A DNA stretch of 64,000 nucleotides. It comes from J054 sp965223095 (GTDB lineage Bacteria > Pseudomonadota > Gammaproteobacteria > Steroidobacterales > GCA-2729495). The position numbers and the translations under genes are program-made. The notes under the pieces were generated by a model. The model was not told where the DNA came from. It did not search any database and saw only the letters and a list, made by a program, of their open reading frames with translations. The stretch is taken from NCBI GenBank assembly GCA_965223095.1, contig OZ244979.1, positions 1,240,001 through 1,304,000 on the forward strand, written 5' to 3'. This document shows positions 1 through 9,051 of this stretch, in pieces. The first letter of the stretch is position 1. Every line of letters starts with the position of its first letter.

Positions 1-2
1 CT

Positions 3-320
3 GCGGTAGATCGCGCCATTCGGTATCTATGCGTCGGGCTTCTACTGTTCATGGGCATGGCGGCATTAGTCGGGAATTTCGCATTACCGCGGTGGCTGGC
101 ATGGAAGCTTGTCTTATTTGCCGCCGTTATTTGTTGTGGATTGGGGATTCGGTTCGCGTTAATACGCTTTTACAAAGTTTGGAAAAAGGTTGCGGCCCAA
201 GATACCAGCCACGCCGATGAAAATGAGATTCGCCGCATCTATGTTCAAGCGACCTCGATTCTGGCTTTGCTTTGGAGTTGTATAGTGGGAATTGTCGCGC
301 TGAGTATTTGGAAACCCTAA
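3..320 (+). CDS. C-terminal part of an integral membrane protein (5' end outside window)
   Basis: The frame is open from the first complete codon of the window to a TAA at 318-320, so only the C-terminal 105 or so residues are present. Three hydrophobic stretches are visible: one right at the window start (around VGLLLFMGMAALVG), one around LVLFAAVICCGLGI, and one near the C-terminus (SILALLWSCIVGIVAL). A short charged loop with DTSHADENE separates the second and third. I do not recognise the family. It converges on the minus-strand gene that ends at 348. Confidence 0.5.
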   Translation, partial: AVDRAIRYLCVGLLLFMGMAALVGNFALPRWLAWKLVLFAAVICCGLGIRFALIRFYKVWKKVAAQDTSHADENEIRRIYVQATSILALLWSCIVGIVALSIWKP

Positions 321-347
321 GATTAAATTGACAGATAGTAGCCATGC

Positions 348-1313
348 TCATCGCTCAGAGATTTTTGCCCGCAGCAGGGCGAGAATGAGATCTATGGTTG
401 GTGTTGGAACGCCCACAAGCCGGCCAAGGTCAGTTACCACGGCGACCAAGGCATCCAGTTCAAGGGGCCTGCCGGCTTCCCAATCTTGTAGCATCGAGGT
501 CTTATGGGCGCCCACAGCAGCGCCGCCGTCGATACGCTTCTCAATGTCCATGGCAAAACGGACGCCGAGTTTTTCAGCCACGGCCGTGGCTTCGGTCATC
601 ATTTGGCGGATGAGTTTGCGCAATGCCGGATCTGTACCGATGGTCTCTAGCGTAGCACCGGTTAATACGCTGACCGGATTAAAGCTCGCGTTACCCAGTA
701 ACTTGAACCAGATGTCGTCGCGAATTTTGCGTCTAACGGGAGCTTTCATACCCGCTTTGGTAAAGGCGGTGGCCAGGGCGGTTACGCGCGCGGATTTTTC
801 ACCCGTGGGCTCGCCTAGCATAAAGCGATTGCCAGCCACGTGTTTCACGACGCCTGGCGCAACAATCTCACAGGACGGATAAACAACACAGCCGATGGCT
901 CGCTGTGGACCGATGCCGTCCCAAATGCGGCCGCCCGGATCCGCGATTTCTAGGCGCTGCCCCTCCAACGGTCCCTTTAGTGCGTGGAAGTACCACCAGA
1001 GGATGCCGTTCTGGGCTGTTACCACTGCCGTGTGTTCCCCTAGCAGCGGTTGCATTTGTTCAACGATGGGCGTGACGGAATGCGCCTTCAGGGTGATGAT
1101 GACGTAGTCTTGTGGACCCAGTTCTTCCGGATTATCTGTGCAACGAACGGGCAGGGTTTTTGTGTTACCGTCGATTTCCAATCGCAAGCCCTGTTTGCGC
1201 ATGGCTTCTAGATGCGGGCCGCGGGCCACTAGCGAAACATCGTAGCCCGCATCGATGAGTTCGGCGCCCATGTAGCCACCAATGGCGCCGGCACCATAAA
1301 CGCAGATCTTCAT
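348..1313 (-). CDS. 2-dehydropantoate 2-reductase family protein (ApbA/PanE)
   Basis: This 321-residue protein has the N-terminal NAD(P)-binding glycine motif GAGAIGG of the ketopantoate reductase family and the family's C-terminal helical domain (NPVSVLTGATLE near residue 210). Characterised members reduce 2-dehydropantoate to pantoate with NADPH in pantothenate synthesis, but the family includes many paralogues acting on other 2-oxo acids. Its start lies 4 bases from the stop of the CoA-ligase gene upstream, so the two are probably co-transcribed. No other pantothenate gene is nearby, which argues against assuming a panE role; a job alongside the CoA ligase and dehydrogenase is equally possible. 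Confidence 0.85.
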   Translation of the reverse strand: MKICVYGAGAIGGYMGAELIDAGYDVSLVARGPHLEAMRKQGLRLEIDGNTKTLPVRCTDNPEELGPQDYVIITLKAHSVTPIVEQMQPLLGEHTAVVTAQNGILWWYFHALKGPLEGQRLEIADPGGRIWDGIGPQRAIGCVVYPSCEIVAPGVVKHVAGNRFMLGEPTGEKSARVTALATAFTKAGMKAPVRRKIRDDIWFKLLGNASFNPVSVLTGATLETIGTDPALRKLIRQMMTEATAVAEKLGVRFAMDIEKRIDGGAAVGAHKTSMLQDWEAGRPLELDALVAVVTDLGRLVGVPTPTIDLILALLRAKISER

Positions 1314-1317
1314 CGGC

Positions 1318-2826
1318 CTAGCCTAGCCCCAATTTTTCCGCCAGACCAATGCGCTGCAGTTTGCCCGTCGCGCCTTTCGGAATTTCGTCGAGAAACAAAA
1401 TCTTCCGCGGGACTTTCATATCAGCGAGTCGCTCGGCCGCAAAGCTGCGCAGTTCATGCTCATCGAGGCTGGCGTTTTCTTTCAGTACAACGGCGGCGGC
1501 GACATCTTCGCCAAGTTTAGGGTGGGGCACGGCAAAGGTAATCACCTGATCTATCGCGGGATGATCCAGTAGGATCTCATCCACTTCGCGCGGTGAAATT
1601 TTTTCACCGCCCCGGTTAATAATTTCTTTAAGGCGGCCGGTTAAACGCAAGTAACCTTCGTCGTCGAGGACACCTTGATCGCCGGTGCGAAACCAGCCCT
1701 GGGTAAAGTTCTCAGCATTGGCCTGGGGGTTGTTGCGGTATCCGCTGGTCACGTTGCGGCCACGAATGACGACTTCGCCAATTTCGCCGGTGTTTAGTAA
1801 GTCTCCGTTGCTGTTCATGATGCCAATTTCAGGACCAGCCGCGATGCCGACGTGTCCGGGTTTGCGAGCGCGTGGTGGCAACGGGTTGCTGGCCATTTGA
1901 TGCGCGGCTTCCGTCATGCCGTAGGCTTCGATGACGGGTGCGTCGAAGACCTGTTCCAGCTCGGCCATGATTTGCGGCGGTAGTGATGCTGAGGACGATC
2001 GCAAGAACCGTAAGGGATTAGTGGCGATGACTTCTTCGTTGCGCCGCGCACGGGAAAGAATCGCTTGGTGCATGGTGGGGACGGCGGTATACCAGCTGGG
2101 CTTTGTCGCCTGCATCCAGCCAAAGAATTGCAGGGCATTAAAGCCCGGGGTGCAGGTGATTTTTCCACCGGCATAAAGTGAACTCAACAAGGCGGCGATG
2201 AGTCCGTGAATATGGAATAGTGGCATCACGTTTAGACAGTGGTCTGCCGGGCCGAGGGCCAATGCCTGCGCAATGTGCTGGGCGGATGCGCAAATATTGC
2301 TGTGGCTTAAGGGCACAATTTTTGGTCTGGAGGTGGTGCCTGAGGTATGCAGAACGAGGGCCACATCCTCGCTTTGCGCCGGCCCACCATCGCAAGCCGG
2401 CCCGGCTTTGCCCGCTAGCTTGAAAGTTCCCGCCGGAGTTTGGTCATCGAAACTGAGTACTACAATCGGGATGCCAAGCTTCTCGGCGGCGGCCTTGGCC
2501 GGCGTATCCACGCCCCCTTGAACGACGAGCAACTTGGCATCCAGGTCATCGAGATAGAATTCGAATTCATCAGCGGTGTAAGCGGGATTAAGCGGTGCTG
2601 TGGTTGCGCCGGCGGCGATGCAGATGAATGCGCTGGCCATTTCCGGGCCGTTGGGTAGCACAATAGCCACGGCATCGTTGCGGCCGATACCCATTTTATT
2701 CAGGGTTTTTACGGTTTCTAGTTGCTGGTCGCGCAGCTCCGCATAGCTGATTGCTGTACGTTCTGGGGCGCCAATGGCCATGGTCTCGGCATCGCCGCGA
2801 GCCAAAAGTTTCGATAAGCTGGTCAT
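1318..2826 (-). CDS. Acyl-CoA synthetase (AMP-forming), oxalate--CoA ligase-like
   Basis: The 502-residue protein is a complete member of the ANL adenylating superfamily. Visible motifs in order: the P-loop LHTSGTTSRPK near residue 160, the A5 motif YGMTEA near 300, GWFRTGD near 376, the hinge GRLKEIINRGGEKISPREVD near 395-415, and the catalytic lysine motif PKGATGKLQR close to the C-terminus. The segment MPLFHIHGLIAALLSSL followed by WYTAVPTMHQ resembles the plant AAE3 and yeast Pcs60 oxalyl-CoA synthetases. It should activate a short carboxylic acid with ATP and CoA in the cytoplasm. It is the middle gene of a minus-strand trio. The oxalate assignment is from remembered family similarity, so substrate is uncertain. 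Confidence 0.85.
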   Translation of the reverse strand: MTSLSKLLARGDAETMAIGAPERTAISYAELRDQQLETVKTLNKMGIGRNDAVAIVLPNGPEMASAFICIAAGATTAPLNPAYTADEFEFYLDDLDAKLLVVQGGVDTPAKAAAEKLGIPIVVLSFDDQTPAGTFKLAGKAGPACDGGPAQSEDVALVLHTSGTTSRPKIVPLSHSNICASAQHIAQALALGPADHCLNVMPLFHIHGLIAALLSSLYAGGKITCTPGFNALQFFGWMQATKPSWYTAVPTMHQAILSRARRNEEVIATNPLRFLRSSSASLPPQIMAELEQVFDAPVIEAYGMTEAAHQMASNPLPPRARKPGHVGIAAGPEIGIMNSNGDLLNTGEIGEVVIRGRNVTSGYRNNPQANAENFTQGWFRTGDQGVLDDEGYLRLTGRLKEIINRGGEKISPREVDEILLDHPAIDQVITFAVPHPKLGEDVAAAVVLKENASLDEHELRSFAAERLADMKVPRKILFLDEIPKGATGKLQRIGLAEKLGLG

Positions 2827-2867
2827 GGCAGCATGTTAACCGTTGACTCAGCGTGTGTGCTGGATAA

Positions 2868-3656
2868 TTACCAGGGCATGTCTTCACCGCGGTAATCGAC
2901 AAAGCGACCATTATCCGCCGGCGTTATGCCCGCCAATACCTGCAGCATTTGTCGGACGCTGTCACTGGTTTTGAGGGCGCCGGGGAAACGGGCGAGCATC
3001 TCGTTGGTGCCGACCAATCCCGGATGCAGCATGAGCACGGTGATGTCGCGTTTGGGCGTTTCGAACGCGAGGGTATGCAAATACATATTGAGTGCTGCCT
3101 TGCTGGCCTTGTAGTGGTACAAGACCGGGCGTTGTGAGCCTGCCACAAAGGAGCCGGAATCGCTGGACAGTGCAACGATTTGCTTCTTCTGGGATGCGGC
3201 GACTTGTTCAAAAAAGGCTTGGCTGACTTTCATAGGTCCGATGGCGTTGACTGCAAAACTTTCGCGTGCGATATCAAAGTCTAGTTTCGCGAGTCGCCGA
3301 CCGGCGGATTTTGGTGTGGGGCCCAGGGCCGCATTGAGCAGCAGTAAATCGATGGCCTGCCCACGGTATTTTTCCGCCAGGGTGTCGATGCCGGCGTGAT
3401 CGGTTACGTCCAAACCTTCGATCAGGATATTGGCATTACTAGCGGCCAGTGCTTGCAGTGCGGCGGCTTTTTCAGGCCTACGCGCGGTAGCGATGACGCG
3501 CCAATGCTCGGCGGATAGCTGGCGTACGAATTCCAAGCCGATCCCGCGGTTGGCGCCGGTGATTAACACCGTGAATTCAGGAGACTCAGCGGCCATTGCA
3601 TAATTGAGTGCCAGGGTCATCGTCAGACCCAGTGCTTTCATCAGACGGGTAGGCAT
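2868..3656 (-). CDS. Short-chain dehydrogenase/reductase with a signal-peptide-like N-terminus
   Basis: The 262-residue product carries the SDR cofactor motif TGANRGIG near residue 33, an NAA motif in LLLNAALG, a catalytic-type Ser (ALSSDSG) and YHYKASK containing the YxxxK pair. It should therefore be a Rossmann-fold NAD(P)-dependent oxidoreductase. Oddly, the first ~23 residues (MKALGLTMTLALNYAMAA after an alternative Met at 3641) look like a Sec signal peptide with an AxA-type end. Export of an NAD(P) enzyme is unusual; the hydrophobic leader could instead be a membrane anchor, or translation may start further in. It heads the minus-strand trio, 41 bases before the CoA ligase. Confidence 0.8.
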   Translation of the reverse strand: MPTRLMKALGLTMTLALNYAMAAESPEFTVLITGANRGIGLEFVRQLSAEHWRVIATARRPEKAAALQALAASNANILIEGLDVTDHAGIDTLAEKYRGQAIDLLLLNAALGPTPKSAGRRLAKLDFDIARESFAVNAIGPMKVSQAFFEQVAASQKKQIVALSSDSGSFVAGSQRPVLYHYKASKAALNMYLHTLAFETPKRDITVLMLHPGLVGTNEMLARFPGALKTSDSVRQMLQVLAGITPADNGRFVDYRGEDMPW

Positions 3657-3794
3657 ATCTTTCTCATCTTGCTAGCTGTGGTGTGCTTAAGACCGCATGT
3701 CGATGCGGCTGCCGCACATCCTAAGAAATTTTTCTTTTTGCCGTCAAAATTGATAGATTCCGCAAGGCCTTCGGCACAGTGGATTACACCAGCG

Positions 3795-5216
3795 ATGAAA
3801 CCTCTGATTCCTGTCTGTCTAGTCTTCGCCCTTATTGCGGGCTGTAGCTCGACATTACCCACGGTGCAGGTGGCTCAGACCGAGCTGGCCATGCCGCAAG
3901 AACTTCCGGCTTTGCGTGACGCGGACGTTGAACACAGTGGTATTGCGCTGTGTCTTTCTGGTGGCGGTTACCGGGCCACACTGTTTCACCTAGGCGTGGT
4001 CTGGCGTCTAAACGAGGCTGGCCTGCTGCCCCGTTTGGAGTCTTTATCCGGGGTTTCTGGCGGCGCTATTTTCGCGGCTCTACTCGGCGCGCGCTGGGAT
4101 CAGCTGGAGTTTGACGGGAATACCGTGACTCCGGCTAGTTTCGAGCGCGAAATTGTCACGCCGGTATTAGCCCTGACGGGTTCTTCCATTGACACTTCCG
4201 CCGTCTTGGCATCCGTGAACCCCTTCGTATCCAATCCGCTGCCGGACTTTTATGACAGCAATCTGTTCCAAGGGGCTGAGCTCACCGATTTGCCACGGCC
4301 CGGCGAGGGTCCCATCGTTGAGTTGCATGCCACCGAACTGAGCCTTGGCTATAGCTGGTACTTCTATCGGGACCGGGTGGGCAGCCCGTCCGTGGGCTTT
4401 GTACCCAATCCGAAAATACTTTTGGCGGATATCGTCACGGCCTCAACAGCGGTCCCGGGTGTGTTCGAGCCCGTGTACCTCGATCTTGATAAATCATTGA
4501 TGCGCTTTCGCAGTCCTGAAGTCGAAGTGCGAGAGGCGATTTCCCGTGTGCAATGGGATATCTCCCAAGACGAAGCAGCCATCCAAACGGCCCGTGGCGA
4601 GAACCAGCTAGATGTCGATGGCTTGTGGGCCGAGCTAAAATCGTTGCGAGAACAAGCGCGGGGAGAAATGCGCGTACCCGTACAACTCGTTGATGGCGGT
4701 GTGCTCGATAACTTTGCATCCAATGCCTGCCAAAATTCGGAGCGTTCCATCGTTAGCGACGCGACCATCAATACGCAGATTGAGGCGGCTACCTATGGCT
4801 CTTCACGCTTCGCCATCGCCATGCGCTCCATCGACGTCATGGGCAACCTGAACGCGCGTAATCTTTCGAAAGAACTTTTTCGCCGTAGCCTGGCCTTGGC
4901 CAGTAAACCTATTTGTAGTGATTCGGCGGATGAGCAATGTACCGAGCCTTTCTTTACTTACATTGCGCTAACCCAAGGCATGCCGAAAAATATTGAGGGT
5001 TTGCGAGAGAAAGACTATGAACTCAATCGCATAGCACGCCTGCCTACGCGTTTGGCGGAGCTCACACGGGATGAGCAAGCAGCTTTGGTAAATTGGGGCT
5101 ACGTGGCCGCAGAAGGAGCTTTGCGAAAGAATCGCCCCTTGCAAAAGTATTTTGTCGCTAACGACGTCGCGCCGTTTACCTTGCCGTTGGATGGTGGTTC
5201 TGTCGCCGACGAATGA
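3795..5216 (+). CDS. Patatin-like phospholipase, lipoprotein
   Basis: I start at ATG 3795 rather than further upstream because it gives a clean lipoprotein signal (MKPLIPVCLVFALIAGC, lipobox IAGC). The mature protein has the patatin signatures: the oxyanion-hole motif SGGGYRA near residue 55, the nucleophile elbow GVSGGA near residue 85 (GxSxG type) and the catalytic Asp in VDGGVLDN near residue 300. It should be a Ser-Asp dyad lipid acyl hydrolase anchored in the envelope and facing the periplasm. A charged, probably helical insert lies before the Asp motif. It is transcribed divergently from the dehydrogenase trio, with about 140 bases between start codons. Confidence 0.85.
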   Translation: MKPLIPVCLVFALIAGCSSTLPTVQVAQTELAMPQELPALRDADVEHSGIALCLSGGGYRATLFHLGVVWRLNEAGLLPRLESLSGVSGGAIFAALLGARWDQLEFDGNTVTPASFEREIVTPVLALTGSSIDTSAVLASVNPFVSNPLPDFYDSNLFQGAELTDLPRPGEGPIVELHATELSLGYSWYFYRDRVGSPSVGFVPNPKILLADIVTASTAVPGVFEPVYLDLDKSLMRFRSPEVEVREAISRVQWDISQDEAAIQTARGENQLDVDGLWAELKSLREQARGEMRVPVQLVDGGVLDNFASNACQNSERSIVSDATINTQIEAATYGSSRFAIAMRSIDVMGNLNARNLSKELFRRSLALASKPICSDSADEQCTEPFFTYIALTQGMPKNIEGLREKDYELNRIARLPTRLAELTRDEQAALVNWGYVAAEGALRKNRPLQKYFVANDVAPFTLPLDGGSVADE

Positions 5217-5325
5217 CTGAATATTGTGATCTGTATCTGGCTTAGTTCGCGCAGCGGTGAAACCGTTCAATAGCCGGTAGGCAAGCTTGTGTCTTTGGCG
5301 TCTGTCGGCGACGATGTTGCTGCCT

Positions 5326-6327
5326 ATGCATCTGCCGTCATTTGATTATCTTAGACCAAAGAACCTGCAAGATGCCCTGACTATGCTGGGTGCATCGGAC
5401 GGGCAGGCTGCCATTTTGGCGGGTGGTACCGATCTGATGGCGAGTATGGGCCAGCGGCTGGTCGTGCCGGAGCGTGTCATCAGTATTCGGGATTTACCGG
5501 AACTGCGAGAAGTGTCCATTGCGGCCGATGGCAGTGCACGTATCGGCGCGGCCACGACACTGACGACTCTGGCCGAGGACGCCGCATTGGCCCAGGCTCT
5601 GCCGCTACTGTCGAAAGCCATTCGTTCGGTTGCTTCCGTCCACATCCGCAACATGGCGACCTTAGGTGGCAATTTGGCTTTGCCCACGCGCTGCTGGTTT
5701 ACCAATCAAACGGAATCTTGGCGTAATGCCCGCGCGGGCTGCTATAAGACGGACGAGGACGCCTGTCATGTTTTGGCCAGCAGTGCACGTTGTGTTGCGA
5801 CTAGCAGCGCGGATTCTGTACCCGCACTGATCGTTTTGGATGCTGTTGTTTCCCTGGCCAGTCAGCGTGGCCAGCGAGAAATTGCGTTGGCGAACTTCTA
5901 TCGGGATGACGGTGCCGTACCCACGGTTTTGGAAGCCGATGAGTTGATTACCGAGATTTATGTGCCCCCCTGTGCCGATCGCACGGCATTTGTCAAAGTT
6001 ACCCCGCGCGAGGGGATCGACTTTGGCTTGGGAAATGTCGCGGCGCGCGTGGCCGGTAGCAATTCCAAGCCGACGGCGGTGCGTATCGTGGTGAATGCGC
6101 TGGGCGTTATGCCCATGCGTTTGCGCAGTGCCGAGGCCGCAATTTTGGAGCAGGGCCTTTCAACTCAGGGTATTGAAATCGCGACTCGAGTGGCGCGGGC
6201 GGATCTCGGTGAAATTACCAACCTGTGGAGCCCGGCCGGATACAAGCGGCGCTTGGTTCGGGCAATGTTACGGCGTATCTTGAATGAAATTCGGCAACCA
6301 GGCGCACCGGGGTGTTCCGGCTCATGA
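5326..6327 (+). CDS. hcrB: Molybdenum hydroxylase FAD subunit, 4-hydroxybenzoyl-CoA reductase beta type
   Basis: The 333-residue protein is the FAD-binding medium subunit of the xanthine oxidase family: AGGTDL near residue 32 and ATLGGNL near 111 are the FAD motifs. What sets it apart is a loop after ATLGGNL with four cysteines at residues 123, 139, 147 and 156 (in TRCWF, GCYK, ACHV, ARCVA). This matches the extra [4Fe-4S]-binding loop known from the HcrB subunit of 4-hydroxybenzoyl-CoA reductase and absent from ordinary xanthine or CO dehydrogenases. ATG 5326 is preferred because family members begin close to the FxYLRP motif; ATG 5314 is an alternative. Its stop overlaps the next gene by ATGA. 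Substrate is inferred from the family. Confidence 0.82.
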   Translation: MHLPSFDYLRPKNLQDALTMLGASDGQAAILAGGTDLMASMGQRLVVPERVISIRDLPELREVSIAADGSARIGAATTLTTLAEDAALAQALPLLSKAIRSVASVHIRNMATLGGNLALPTRCWFTNQTESWRNARAGCYKTDEDACHVLASSARCVATSSADSVPALIVLDAVVSLASQRGQREIALANFYRDDGAVPTVLEADELITEIYVPPCADRTAFVKVTPREGIDFGLGNVAARVAGSNSKPTAVRIVVNALGVMPMRLRSAEAAILEQGLSTQGIEIATRVARADLGEITNLWSPAGYKRRLVRAMLRRILNEIRQPGAPGCSGS

Positions 6328-6827
6328 AGAAGACGCTTATCAGTTTGACCGTGAACGGCGATACCCACGAGCTTGCCGTTGCACCCACGCGCACCTTGAA
6401 TCAGGTTATTCGCGACGATCTCAGGCTCACGGGCACAAAACGTGGTTGCACCAGCGGTAGCTGCGGCGTCTGCACGGTGAATGACGAGGCCGGTCAGGCG
6501 ATTTTGTCGTGCATTACGCTGGCCGTCGAATGGGATGGTAGATCAATAACCACCGTAGAAGCCGTGGTTCGCGATGGTGAATTAGACCCCTTGCAACGTG
6601 CTTTCCTAGAGTTGGGCGCGGTGCAGTGTGGTGTTTGTACGCCGGGATTGATCATGAGTGCCCGGTCCTTGTTGTTGCGCAATCCGCAGGCCGATGAACA
6701 GGCAATCAATGAAGCCCTGGCCGGTGCCATTTGTCGCTGCACCGGACATATAAAAGTTAAGCAAGCGGTGGCGCGAGCGGTAAAAGTGATCGCCCAAGAG
6801 ACCCAGGCCAATGGCGCGCGCGGCTAA
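6324..6827 (+). CDS. hcrC: Molybdenum hydroxylase 2Fe-2S subunit (HcrC-like)
   Basis: The 167-residue protein has the two-domain small subunit layout of xanthine oxidase family enzymes. The plant-ferredoxin-type cluster uses Cys 42, 47, 50 and 63 (GCTSGSCGVC and LSC); the helical domain cluster uses Cys 102, 105, 137 and 139 (QCGVC and CRC). It passes electrons between the molybdenum site and the flavin/4Fe-4S subunit. ATG 6324 overlaps the hcrB stop as ATGA, and its own 3' end overlaps the large-subunit start by 17 bases, so the three genes are translationally coupled. Confidence 0.88.
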   Translation: MKKTLISLTVNGDTHELAVAPTRTLNQVIRDDLRLTGTKRGCTSGSCGVCTVNDEAGQAILSCITLAVEWDGRSITTVEAVVRDGELDPLQRAFLELGAVQCGVCTPGLIMSARSLLLRNPQADEQAINEALAGAICRCTGHIKVKQAVARAVKVIAQETQANGARG

Positions 6828-9051
6828 GCTGGGCGTTGTTGGTAAGAGCCAACCGCGCTTAGATGGCTTCGACAAACTGTCCGGCCGCTCGGAATTTACC
6901 GATGATGTGCATTTGCCGGGCCTGCTGCAAGGCCGAATCGTGCGCAGTGAATTTGCCCACGCACGCGTGGCGAACATCGACACATCGCGGGCGAAACGCG
7001 TACCGGGTGTTAAAAGCATCGTCACACATCTTGATTGTCCCGACTTATCCATCGGTCAGTATCAACCCCTATTCGACCAGACCATGCGCTTCATTGGCCA
7101 GGAAATTGCCGCGGTGGCCGCGCTGGATGAAGAAGCCGCGTTTGAGGCGGCCGCGCGCATCAAGGTGGACTATGAACCCTTGGCGGAGGTCACGACGCTG
7201 AAAGCGGCCTTGGCCGAGGATGCACCGCGTTTGCATGCCAAAGCCAAGGGCAATATTGCCGGCTACAACCAGGAATCCCATGGCGACCCCGAGGGCGCAT
7301 TGGATGAATCGGATCTGGTGGTGGAGGGGCGGTACGCGAGCAATGCCAGTCATAATTGCTATGCCGAGTTTCATGCCACCGTCGCCGATTTTTCGCGCGC
7401 CGATCGTTTAGTTTTATGGACGCCGACTCAATCCGCTGTGCTGTTCCAAAAAGGTATGGCTGAAGCCTTCGAGTTGCCCGAAAGCAATGTGCGGTTGATG
7501 ACGCTGAATACCGGTGGCGCCTTCACCGGCCGTGGCACCCTGCGCCCTCATCATTACATTAGCGCGGTACTGTCGCGGAAGGCGCGGCGGCCGGTAAAAA
7601 TTCGAGCTTACTCTGACGAGGAATTCTTGATGGGCCGCGCCGGTGGGCGTGCCGAATATCAGTTTCGCACTGGTGTGACTCGCGATGGCCGGATGAAGGT
7701 CCTTGATGCTGACATGACTTTTGATACCGGCGCCTATGTTGAGTATCAGTCTTTGGTGACTTATCTAACGGCAGCTTACCTACATTGGTTGTTCGACCTT
7801 GAGGCCATTCGCTACCAGGGCCGCTTGGTATACACCAACAATATGCCTTACTGGTTTCACCACGGCGGCGGCATCGCGCAAATGCAATTTGCCTGGGGCC
7901 GGCATGTGGATGAAGTGGCTCAAGCCGTGGGTATGGATCCCGTGGATTTCATGCTGCATAACGCGGTGGAAAAAGATTTCCGCACCATGACGGGGATTAA
8001 GTTTGCAAGCTGCGGACTCAAGGAGTGCATTCGTAAAGCATCAGATAGGTCAGATTGGCGGGGGAAATACGGCAAGCTGCGCAAAGGCAAAGGTATTGGC
8101 ATCGGCCTGTCTGCCATGGCTTCCGGGGCGAAGGGCCGTTTCGCGCATGATGCCTCGGCCGCGTTCATTAAGTTGGCTGAAGATGGTCGCGTGACTTTGG
8201 CCACGGGCATTCCGGATATGGGCCAGGGCTCGCATACCACCATGGCCATCATAGCCGCGGAAGTACTGGGTATCGTGGCCAATGACATCACCATCATTGC
8301 GGGTGATACGGATGTCACGCCCTTTGATATGGGTGCGTTTTCTCAGCGCGGTACGTTTAATACGGGCAATGCGGTGAAAGCAGCGGCCATGGATGCGCGC
8401 AAGCAGCTGGAAAAGCATGCGGCGGAAAAACTTTCGGTGCAGCCAGCCGATCTGGTGTTTCACGAACGTCAGGTTTATCCGCAAAATGCGCCGGAGCGAG
8501 CCATCGCTTTTGCAAAGCTGGTCTATGACTTATTGCATAGTCAAGAAGGCCGCGTGGTGATGGGCCGGGGTTTTTACAACTCGCCGGCGAAGCGGGGTTC
8601 GATGGCCTATTCCTTCGGCGCGCAGGTAGCGGAAGTTACGGTTGATCGCGAGACGGGTTTTGTGCGTGTTGATCGCGTGGTTGCGGCGCATGATTTAGGC
8701 CGGGCTATCAACCCGCAAGCAGTGGAAGGCCAGATTGATGGGCAGGTGTTTTCGGGGATGTCGCAAGTCCTTTATGAAGAGATGATTCTGGACCAAGGGC
8801 AGCCACTAAATCCGAATCGGCTCGAATACAAATTGCCGCGTTCCTTCGAGGTACCGGAAATAGAACATATTCTGGTGGAAACCATTGATCCGCATGGACC
8901 GTTCGGGGCCAAGGAAGTGGGCGAAGGACCAATCGTGGCGACCATGGCGGCTATTGCTAATGCGGTGGCCAATGCCATCGGCGAGCCGGTCTGCGAGATG
9001 CCGGTGACACCGTGGCGATTGCTGCGCGCACTGGAACGTGGCGATGATTAG
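6811..9051 (+). CDS. hcrA: Molybdenum hydroxylase large (molybdopterin) subunit, HcrA-like
   Basis: At 746 residues this is a full-length molybdopterin subunit. The N-terminal a/b hammerhead domain (GKSQPRLDGFDKLSGRSEF) is followed by the Moco-binding domain with TGGAFTGRG near 230, GIPDMGQGSHT near 470, and the active-site glutamate motif GAKEVGEG near 700. With the HcrB-type partner it should form an (alpha-beta-gamma)2 enzyme that reductively removes a phenolic hydroxyl from an aromatic CoA thioester, or a related hydroxylation. No ferredoxin, 4-hydroxybenzoate-CoA ligase or cofactor-maturation gene (XdhC/CoxF type) sits alongside, so the physiological substrate remains open. Confidence 0.85.
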   Translation: MARAAKLGVVGKSQPRLDGFDKLSGRSEFTDDVHLPGLLQGRIVRSEFAHARVANIDTSRAKRVPGVKSIVTHLDCPDLSIGQYQPLFDQTMRFIGQEIAAVAALDEEAAFEAAARIKVDYEPLAEVTTLKAALAEDAPRLHAKAKGNIAGYNQESHGDPEGALDESDLVVEGRYASNASHNCYAEFHATVADFSRADRLVLWTPTQSAVLFQKGMAEAFELPESNVRLMTLNTGGAFTGRGTLRPHHYISAVLSRKARRPVKIRAYSDEEFLMGRAGGRAEYQFRTGVTRDGRMKVLDADMTFDTGAYVEYQSLVTYLTAAYLHWLFDLEAIRYQGRLVYTNNMPYWFHHGGGIAQMQFAWGRHVDEVAQAVGMDPVDFMLHNAVEKDFRTMTGIKFASCGLKECIRKASDRSDWRGKYGKLRKGKGIGIGLSAMASGAKGRFAHDASAAFIKLAEDGRVTLATGIPDMGQGSHTTMAIIAAEVLGIVANDITIIAGDTDVTPFDMGAFSQRGTFNTGNAVKAAAMDARKQLEKHAAEKLSVQPADLVFHERQVYPQNAPERAIAFAKLVYDLLHSQEGRVVMGRGFYNSPAKRGSMAYSFGAQVAEVTVDRETGFVRVDRVVAAHDLGRAINPQAVEGQIDGQVFSGMSQVLYEEMILDQGQPLNPNRLEYKLPRSFEVPEIEHILVETIDPHGPFGAKEVGEGPIVATMAAIANAVANAIGEPVCEMPVTPWRLLRALERGDD

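Noticed and set aside
4364..4771. Antisense 135-codon ORF opposite the patatin gene.
   Set aside because: Shadow of a well-supported gene; low-complexity Ser/Arg/Thr translation and no ribosome site.
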